DNA of 20,665 bases from contig CANBQJ010000045.1 of assembly GCA_947371645.1 (NCBI GenBank), positions 1-20,665 on the forward strand. The letters run 5' to 3'. Numbering within the stretch: the stretch's first letter is position 1; the number at the start of each line of letters is the position of its first letter. The translations under genes and the position numbers were made by a program. Shown here piece by piece: positions 15,558 to 20,665 of this stretch. The notes under the pieces are model-generated. The model was given only the letters and a program-made list of their open reading frames with translations, did no database searches and was not told where the DNA came from. Source of the DNA: Burkholderiales bacterium (GTDB lineage Bacteria > Pseudomonadota > Gammaproteobacteria > Burkholderiales > Burkholderiaceae).

Positions 15558-16724
15558 ATGAGTCAGCCAGCCACCCAGGAGGCGACGCCGTCTTGGGGAG
15601 CTGGCCCCCACAGCGTCAAGATGCATGGCACCGCCCTGTCCAAGTGTGACGGCGAGCTTGTGCAGCCGCCCGGCTGCATCCAGGCGCAAGGTGCCTTGCT
15701 GGTTCTGCGCTTGCCCGAGCGCCATCAATTCGACCAGTTGGCCGCATGGCTGTACGAGCAGCCCGAATTGGCATCGCCGACGCGGCCGGTGTTCGCCACC
15801 GAGGCGCTGGCCAGCGTGTGTCCGGCGGCGGTCGGGCTGGAAGACGTGGCAAGCGGCCTGCTCGCCACCCTGTTCTCGCGCCAGCGACGCGGGTTGCTGG
15901 TGTGGTTTCGCCCGCAGACCATGCACACGGTGCGATGGGCGGGCAACCCGGACGACAAGCCCCAGGTCGCCGGGCCACACGGCATGCGCCTGAGCCCGCG
16001 CGTGTCCTTCGAGACCTTCATTGAATCGGTGCGGGGTCACGCGCTGCCCTGGTCGGACATCGAAGTCGACGCCGTGTTGCGCCTGCGCATGCTGGTGCTG
16101 GAACTCGTCATCGCCCGAGGTGAACGCCTCGCCGACCTCAATGCCGACCTGACGCGCAGCAACGAAGAGCTGGATGCGTTTGCGTATGTGGCCTCCCACG
16201 ACCTGAAGAAGCCCTTGCGGGGCATACACCGCTACGCCCATCAGCTGTTGGAGAGCGCCGATGCCAAGGGCGGCGAACCCGATGACAGCCGTCAGCGCGT
16301 CGAGAACCTGATGCGATTGACGGTGCGCATAGACAGCCTGCTGGATTCGTTGCTGCATTTCTCGCGGGTGGGGCGGATCGAATTGGAATTTGAAGCCGTC
16401 GATCTCAACGCCGTGGTGGCCGATGCCATCGAGATGACCGGCGCGCACCGCAGCGACGTCCGGTGCCGAATCGAGATGCCACGGCCGTTGCCGGTTGTGC
16501 AGTGCGACCCTGTACGCGTTGGCGAGATCTACAGCAACCTGCTGGCCAACGCACTGAAGTACAAGCGGCAGGCGGAAGCGCACATCGAACTGGGCTACGC
16601 AGGCCTGGCCATCGTGCAAAAGCTGGTGCTGCGCCATGGCGGGCGTGTGTGGCTGGACTCCATCCTGGGTGTCGGCACCACGTTTTACTTCAAGCTGCCC
16701 GGCACACGGGGAGGGGCCAGTTGA
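15558..16724 (+). CDS. bphP: Internally deleted bacteriophytochrome histidine kinase
   Basis: The 388-residue reading is recognisably a bacteriophytochrome, though full-length family members have about 730-770 residues. Kept: the N-terminal biliverdin-Cys region (ALSKCDGELVQPPGCIQAQG, Cys30); the second half of the PHY domain with tongue motifs WFRPQ (116-120), VRWAGNP (125-131) and SPRVSFE (146-152); the dimerisation helix; the H-box YVASHDLKKPL with His214; and the N-box SNLLANALKY with Asn331. Missing: most of PAS, all of GAF and the first half of PHY (junction near residue 53), and about 50 residues carrying the ATPase G1 and F boxes (junction after Tyr347). Both deletions keep the frame. 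It should neither hold bilin properly nor bind ATP. Start chosen by family-like N-terminus; the ribosome site is weak, and ATG 15489 is an alternative. Probably a pseudogene, though an intact ORF. Confidence 0.85.
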   Translation: MSQPATQEATPSWGAGPHSVKMHGTALSKCDGELVQPPGCIQAQGALLVLRLPERHQFDQLAAWLYEQPELASPTRPVFATEALASVCPAAVGLEDVASGLLATLFSRQRRGLLVWFRPQTMHTVRWAGNPDDKPQVAGPHGMRLSPRVSFETFIESVRGHALPWSDIEVDAVLRLRMLVLELVIARGERLADLNADLTRSNEELDAFAYVASHDLKKPLRGIHRYAHQLLESADAKGGEPDDSRQRVENLMRLTVRIDSLLDSLLHFSRVGRIELEFEAVDLNAVVADAIEMTGAHRSDVRCRIEMPRPLPVVQCDPVRVGEIYSNLLANALKYKRQAEAHIELGYAGLAIVQKLVLRHGGRVWLDSILGVGTTFYFKLPGTRGGAS

Positions 16725-16725
16725 T

Positions 16726-16818
16726 TTGCCTGTTGTGCTGGTCGTCGAGGGGCAGCGCAGCTGCGACCCCCTGCTGCAGCGGGTGTCGCAGCCTGGCGGC
16801 GTCAAGCTGCCCACCTGA
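16726..16818 (+). pseudogene. Possible remnant of a receiver (response regulator) gene
   Basis: Directly after the phytochrome stop, a second frame reads LPVVLVVEGQRSCDPLLQRV and stops at 16816-16818. The first nine residues resemble the beta-1 strand and acidic start of a receiver domain (…ILLVEDD…). In intact loci a small response regulator gene commonly overlaps or follows bphP. Only about 30 codons remain, with no phospho-acceptor Asp. The match is short and may be chance. Confidence 0.3.
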
Positions 16819-16833
16819 AAGCGACATGGCCCG

Positions 16834-18786
16834 ATGAACACAGCGCCCTGGCACATCCTGATGATCGAAGACAACGCGGAAGACTGCGCCGACATGCGCC
16901 AGATGCTGCTGAAGGGCTGCACCCGCCGCTATCGTTTCACCGAAGCCCGGTTTGGCGCAGACGGCGTGCGTCAGGTGCTGTCCCAGGCGCACGGGCCTGT
17001 GGATTGTGTGCTCCTCGACTACGCCTTGCCCGACATGGACGCGCTCGACGTTCTGGCTGCACTGCGCAACGGCTCCGACATGGCACCGTGCCCGGTGGTG
17101 GTGATCACCGGCGCCGCCATCGAGGCAGGGCAGCCGCTCCTGGCCGCCGGTGCGCAAGACTTCATCGCCAAGCGCTGGACCAGCGCCGAGAGCCTCACCC
17201 GGGCGGTAGAGAACGCCGTGGATCGCTACGCCCTGCAAGTCGAGCGCGGTCGCGTGGATGACGCCCTGCGAACTTCGGAAGAACGGTACCGGGCCTTGTT
17301 CAACTCGATTGATACCGGCTACGCCGTGATCGAAGTGACGTTTGGTGACGGCGATGTGCCCCTGGATGCACGTTACCTGCAAGTCAACCCGGCATTCGCT
17401 CGGCACACGGGGCTGGTCGACGTCGAAGGGCAGACCCTGCGCGGCCTGGTGCCGGGCATCGAGCGCTTCTGGCTGGACACTTACGGCTCGGTGGCTTTGA
17501 CAGGTCTGCCGGTTCGCATCGAGCGGTATGTTTCGGCGATGAACCGCTGGTTCGACATCTACGCATTTCGACTTGGCCCGCCGCAGGCCAGGCAGGTGGC
17601 TGTGTTGTTCAGCGACACCACCGAGCGCAAGAACAACGAGCGCGCCCTGATGGTCGCCAGGGCCACAGCCGACGAGGCGAACCGCGCCAAGTCGGACTTC
17701 CTGCTGAACATGAGCCATGAGCTGCGTTCGCCATTGAGCTCCATCCTTGGCTTCACGCAGCTGATCCAGGGCGGCAAGCCGCCGCCCACACCCGCGCAAC
17801 AAGACAGCGTCGAGCAGATCCTGAGCGCCGGCTGGTACCTGCTGGGCCTGATCAACGAAATCCTCGACCTGACGTCGATCGAGTCTGGCAAGACGGTGCT
17901 CACAACGCGCGTCATGGCCATGTCCGAGGTGCTCGATGACTGCCAGGCCCTGATCGCGCCGCAAGCGCAGCGCAGCGGCATCCGGGTTGGCTTCCCGGCG
18001 CTGGACGGGCCTTGCGCCGTGCAGGCCGACCCCATGCGGACCAAGCAGGTGCTCATCAACCTGCTGACCAACGCCATCAAATACAACCGCGCCGGGGGGC
18101 AGGTTGACGTGCGGTGCACCGTTGTCCCTGGCCAGACCGTGCGCATCAGCGTCGAAGACACGGGTCAGGGGCTGTCGCCGGTGCAACTGGACCAACTGTT
18201 CGAGCCATTCAACCGCTTGGGCCAGGAGCTCGGCGCCGAGCCAGGCACCGGCATCGGGCTGGTGATCTGCAAGCGGCTGGTGGAACAGATGGGGGGCCGC
18301 ATGGGCGCAGAGAGCACAGCTGGCGTGGGCAGTTGCTTCTGGTTCGAGCTCGATGCGGCCACCGAGCCCGCGGTGGACCCCGCGCCAACCCGAACCGTGT
18401 TGTGCATCGAAGAGGCCCAGGACAGCTTGCTGCAGATCGAGACACTGATGGCCTCGTGCCCCGGCATGTGCCTGCTGCGCGCGGGAGACATGGCCAGCGG
18501 TGTGGCCATCGCTCGCACGGCTCGCCCTGACGTCATCTTGATGAGCTTGCAGCTGAGTGACCCAGGCGGCGCGGACGGCAGGCACCTGCTGGCGCGAGAC
18601 CCCGCCACGGCGAACATCCCACTCATCGCGCTGGGTGGCCATGGCGCCACCCGCGATGCCGATGCCAGCCCGCCGGCGGGCTTCGTTGGCTACCTTTCGC
18701 AGCCCCTGCAGCGCGCCGCACTCACCGATGCACTCGACCTGGCCTCTCAACCACATCAAAGGGCTGGCCAGCGCGCCGCCCTTTGA
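16834..18786 (+). CDS. Hybrid sensor histidine kinase, REC-PAS-HisKA-HATPase-degenerate REC
   Basis: A 650-residue soluble kinase with no membrane segment or signal peptide. Residues 6-125 are a receiver with acidic E12-D13, phospho-acceptor D62 ([13 protein letters not shown]), T92 and K113. A PAS domain follows (about 148-262, [18 protein letters not shown] … [12 protein letters not shown]). The kinase core has its H-box ([18 protein letters not shown], His295), N-box ([10 protein letters not shown], Asn413), G1 (EDTGQGL), F (FEPFNRLG) and G2 (GTGIGL, 471-476), all intact. The C-terminal receiver (about 520-635) lacks its key residues: Ser571 replaces Asp and Gln623 replaces Lys. Layout suggests it receives phosphate or signals from an upstream kinase through its N-terminal REC. 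It follows the phytochrome remnant by 109 bases and precedes the REC-PAS gene by 34, so all may share a transcript. Confidence 0.92.
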   Translation: MNTAPWHILMIEDNAEDCADMRQMLLKGCTRRYRFTEARFGADGVRQVLSQAHGPVDCVLLDYALPDMDALDVLAALRNGSDMAPCPVVVITGAAIEAGQPLLAAGAQDFIAKRWTSAESLTRAVENAVDRYALQVERGRVDDALRTSEERYRALFNSIDTGYAVIEVTFGDGDVPLDARYLQVNPAFARHTGLVDVEGQTLRGLVPGIERFWLDTYGSVALTGLPVRIERYVSAMNRWFDIYAFRLGPPQARQVAVLFSDTTERKNNERALMVARATADEANRAKSDFLLNMSHELRSPLSSILGFTQLIQGGKPPPTPAQQDSVEQILSAGWYLLGLINEILDLTSIESGKTVLTTRVMAMSEVLDDCQALIAPQAQRSGIRVGFPALDGPCAVQADPMRTKQVLINLLTNAIKYNRAGGQVDVRCTVVPGQTVRISVEDTGQGLSPVQLDQLFEPFNRLGQELGAEPGTGIGLVICKRLVEQMGGRMGAESTAGVGSCFWFELDAATEPAVDPAPTRTVLCIEEAQDSLLQIETLMASCPGMCLLRAGDMASGVAIARTARPDVILMSLQLSDPGGADGRHLLARDPATANIPLIALGGHGATRDADASPPAGFVGYLSQPLQRAALTDALDLASQPHQRAGQRAAL

Positions 18787-18820
18787 GCGCCCTCCAAGCG
18801 CCAATTTAGGACACCACCGC

Positions 18821-19714
18821 ATGCTTCCCTCCACCGCTTCCCAAGAGTGCGGCCCTGACAAGGGCCAGGTTGAGACTGACAGCGACACCGAAGCTGCCAT
18901 CCTGAAGTCCAGCATCCTGATCGTCGACGATCAGGTGGCGCACGTGCGTCTGCTTGAACGCTTGCTCCAGGACACAGGCTACGTCAACGTCAGCTCGACG
19001 CTAGATGCGCGCCAGGTCTGCGCGCTGCATCGCCAGAACCGGTATGACCTGATCCTGCTTGACCTGCAGATGCCGGGCCTGGACGGCTTCAGTGTGATGG
19101 CGGAGCTGAAGGCCGACGCGGGAAACAGCTGCCTGCCGGTGATCGTGCTGACCGCCCAACCTGGCCACAAGATGCGGGCCTTGCAGGCAGGGGCCCGCGA
19201 CTTCATCAACAAGCCTTTTGAGACGGTGGAAGTCAAGGTCCGCATTCACCACATGCTTGAAGTGCGATGGCTTCAAAAGAAGCTGGAGGCACACAATCGG
19301 GACCTGGAGCGCACCGTGCAGGAACGCACGGCCGCATTGCAGGAGAGCGAAGCCCGTTATCGCAGCCTGACCGAACTGGCCGTCGACTGGTATTGGGAGC
19401 AGAACGAGATGGGCAAGTTCACGAAGGCATCGGGCCTGGTGATGGAGCTTTTGGGGATCACCAACGCCGACCTCGTTGCTGGCGTTGAGGCCATCGCCGG
19501 CAACCAGGGCATTGACAACTGGGACGCCGCTGAGCGCCAGACCCTGCAGGACAACATCAAAGCGCGTCGACCGTTTCTTGACCTTGTCATGCACCGGCAA
19601 GGCGCCGACGGATTGCGGCAACAGTTCAGGATCAGTGGTGAGCCCATGTTCGACCGCACCTGCCGCTTCACGGGTTACCGCGGTCTGGGCGTCGAAGTTC
19701 TTTCTGACCGATAG
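18821..19714 (+). CDS. Response regulator with C-terminal PAS domain, no output domain
   Basis: A 297-residue protein. The ATG at 18821 is chosen over the frame's earlier start (18557), which would overlap the kinase gene out of frame; AGGA lies about ten bases upstream. Receiver: residues 31-150 with D36-D37, phospho-acceptor D81 (LILLDLQMPGLDGF), T111 and K131. A coiled coil (about 150-178, LEAHNRDLERTVQERTAAL) leads to a PAS domain (about 178-297, EARYRSLTELAVDWYWEQ … FTGYRGLGVEV). In Burkholderiales this REC-coiled coil-PAS arrangement usually continues into a GGDEF, EAL or kinase domain; here it stops immediately after the last PAS strand. A strong terminator begins 31 bases later. It is a likely phosphotransfer target of the upstream kinase. 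Confidence 0.9.
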   Translation: MLPSTASQECGPDKGQVETDSDTEAAILKSSILIVDDQVAHVRLLERLLQDTGYVNVSSTLDARQVCALHRQNRYDLILLDLQMPGLDGFSVMAELKADAGNSCLPVIVLTAQPGHKMRALQAGARDFINKPFETVEVKVRIHHMLEVRWLQKKLEAHNRDLERTVQERTAALQESEARYRSLTELAVDWYWEQNEMGKFTKASGLVMELLGITNADLVAGVEAIAGNQGIDNWDAAERQTLQDNIKARRPFLDLVMHRQGADGLRQQFRISGEPMFDRTCRFTGYRGLGVEVLSDR

Positions 19715-19745
19715 GCCATGCTGAGCCGCCGTGCTGTGCCACAAA

Positions 19746-19775
19746 GCAAAAAGCCACCCGGAGGTGGCTTTTTGC
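19746..19775. terminator. Strong bidirectional Rho-independent terminator
   Basis: A perfect 13-bp inverted repeat, GCAAAAAGCCACC / GGTGGCTTTTTGC, with loop CGGA. The A-run on one arm and T-run on the other let it work in both directions: it ends the kinase/REC-PAS transcript from the left and the tRNA-Asn transcript from the right. Confidence 0.92.
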
Positions 19776-19808
19776 TGCCAGGTGCTTGGCGGCACCAGGG
19801 CTGAATTT

Positions 19809-19884
19809 TGGCTCCCCGACCTGGGCTCGAACCAGGGACCTACGGATTAACAGTCCGGCGCTCTACCAACTGAGCTATCGGGGA
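19809..19884 (-). tRNA. tRNA-Asn (anticodon GTT)
   Basis: The reverse strand folds as a 76-nt tRNA with acceptor TCCCCGA/TCGGGGA, D-loop AGCTCAGTTGGTAGAGC, anticodon stem-loop CGGACTGTTAATCCG with GTT at the anticodon, T-arm CTGGTTCGAGCCCAG and an encoded CCA end (19809-19811). All four arms pair. Identity is asparagine from the GTT anticodon and the sequence is typical of proteobacterial tRNA-Asn. Confidence 0.97.
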
Positions 19885-19959
19885 ACAGACGTCGCTTTGG
19901 CTATTCAGCCTTGCCACCGAGTTGGTTTGTTTCGGTGACAGCGATCAACTGAGAACGCA

Positions 19960-19989
19960 ACTATAGCATGCATTCGTGATGCCGCGCAA
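19960..19989 (-). promoter_or_regulatory. Probable sigma-70 promoter of tRNA-Asn
   Basis: On the reverse strand TTGCGC (19984-19989) and TATAGT (19960-19965) are separated by 18 bases, about 75 bases before the mature tRNA 5' end. The -10 match is good, the -35 moderate. No other gene on this strand starts here, so it most likely serves the tRNA. Confidence 0.55.
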
Positions 19990-20075
19990 CACGGCAGCGG
20001 CAGCGTGGGCCCGTTGCAGGCAGCCGACATGCTGGCTTGGTGCACGTCATCACACCGTCAACAAGCCTCATGGCC

Positions 20076-20665
20076 TCAATAGCTGATGCTGGCGGAAGCT
20101 GTCCATTCGCGGGCCGCCATGGCCTGGATGTAGACGTGGTCCAGCAAGGTCGGCGAGGCTTGCCAGGCGCGTTTGTCGAATGCGTTGCGCACGCCCAGTG
20201 CCCAGACCACGCCGGTGCCGTCCCACGACTGCGCCAGCTTGACGGACGCGTCGCAACGCAGCCATGCGGGCAAGCGCTCGCCGGTGACCACGTCAGCGGT
20301 GCGTGGGCCGTCCTGCACCAGGTCAAACTGGCCCGTGAGGCCGCGCGCCACGTCCCAACGGTAGCGCTGGCTGATGCGCACAGCGTAGTCCGGCACGTTC
20401 ACGGGTGCCCGGCCATTGACGCCATCCAGCGCAGAGCCTTGCCTTTGTGCATCCAGCCACATCAGTGAAGCGTCCGCGCTGTAGGCGCGCCACTTGCCGT
20501 GCCATTGCGCCTCCAACCCCTGCGAGCGGCTGTCGCCGTCGGTGCTGTATCGCGTGGCGCTGGCCGCGCTGCTGTCCGGCAACAGCGAAGCCTCTGGTCG
20601 GGTCACGTGGAACCAGGCCAGGCCCCACTGGCCCCAGTCGGCATCGCCTTGCACACCCAGCTCCC
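20076..20665 (-). CDS. TonB-dependent receptor, C-terminal part (5' end off window)
   Basis: About 195 residues at the C-terminus of an outer-membrane TonB-dependent receptor; the reading continues past the right edge, where the codons before the first in-frame GTG still fit (ELGVQGDADWGQW). Alternating beta-strand segments are typical of the barrel: GLEAQWHGKWRAYSADASLMWLDA, PDYAVRISQRYRW, LPAWLRCDASVKL, VVWALGVRNAFDKRAWQASP and the final WTASASISY. The 'NAFDKR.W' motif and the aromatic C-terminal residue mark the end of siderophore-receptor-like barrels (FhuA/FcuA class). The substrate cannot be told from this part. No good terminator was seen between its stop and the tRNA. Confidence 0.88.
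   Translation of the reverse strand, partial: ELGVQGDADWGQWGLAWFHVTRPEASLLPDSSAASATRYSTDGDSRSQGLEAQWHGKWRAYSADASLMWLDAQRQGSALDGVNGRAPVNVPDYAVRISQRYRWDVARGLTGQFDLVQDGPRTADVVTGERLPAWLRCDASVKLAQSWDGTGVVWALGVRNAFDKRAWQASPTLLDHVYIQAMAAREWTASASISY

Noticed and set aside
15513..16922. 469-codon minus-strand open frame opposite the phytochrome gene
   Set aside because: Shadow of the phytochrome reading; His/Gln/Arg-rich without family features.
16690..18915. 741-codon minus-strand open frame opposite the hybrid kinase
   Set aside because: The plus strand has all kinase and receiver motifs in order; the reverse reading has no recognisable motif.
19809..19884. tRNA-Asn as an attachment site for an integrated element
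   Set aside because: No integrase, no repeat of the tRNA 3' end and no mobile genes were seen on either side within the window.

Overview
The window is high-GC DNA with betaproteobacterial character. The gene families seen (BON/PRC-barrel/transaldolase stress cluster, TolC/HlyD pair, bacteriophytochrome kinase with response regulators, TonB receptor) and their protein sequences fit a Burkholderiales member of the Comamonadaceae/Aquabacterium/Leptothrix type. That placement is an inference from gene content and codon bias, not from a marker gene. No transposon, integrase, CRISPR array or rRNA was seen.

Left third (1-9350): almost 7 kb of the minus strand is the 5' part of one giant gene that runs off the left edge (at least 2295 codons). 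Its product begins with a LEPR-XLL motif, continues through Ig-like repeats, and carries two separate enzyme modules: a vanadium-haloperoxidase/PAP2-type phosphatase domain with all expected catalytic residues, and a leishmanolysin-like zinc metalloprotease with HExxH, a distal His and a Met-turn. Across a 267-bp divergent gap lie a periplasmic adaptor (HlyD/MFP type) and a TolC-family outer-membrane factor. These are probably the export partners of the giant protein, but no ABC or RND inner-membrane component is present here.

Middle (9369-15020): a large lipoprotein of unknown function converges on tolC. Next come a BON-domain protein with a 73-residue companion (minus strand) and, divergent from them, a 119-residue conserved-looking protein, a transaldolase and a double PRC-barrel protein (plus strand). 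This looks like a small general-stress/metabolic cluster.

Right-middle (15194-19714): a decaying red-light sensing locus. A 43-codon stub matching the start of biliverdin-producing heme oxygenase faces away from a bacteriophytochrome. The bacteriophytochrome keeps its biliverdin Cys, PHY tongue and H-box, but has lost the GAF domain and the ATP-binding G1/F boxes by in-frame deletion. A short ghost of a receiver follows, then an apparently active hybrid kinase (REC-PAS-HisKA-HATPase) with a dead C-terminal receiver, then a REC-PAS protein that ends where an output domain would be expected. The kinase and REC-PAS genes appear intact, so the pathway may still run without light input.

Right end (19746-20665): a strong symmetrical terminator, a tRNA-Asn(GTT) on the minus strand with a plausible promoter, and the 3' end of a TonB-dependent receptor gene that enters from the right edge.
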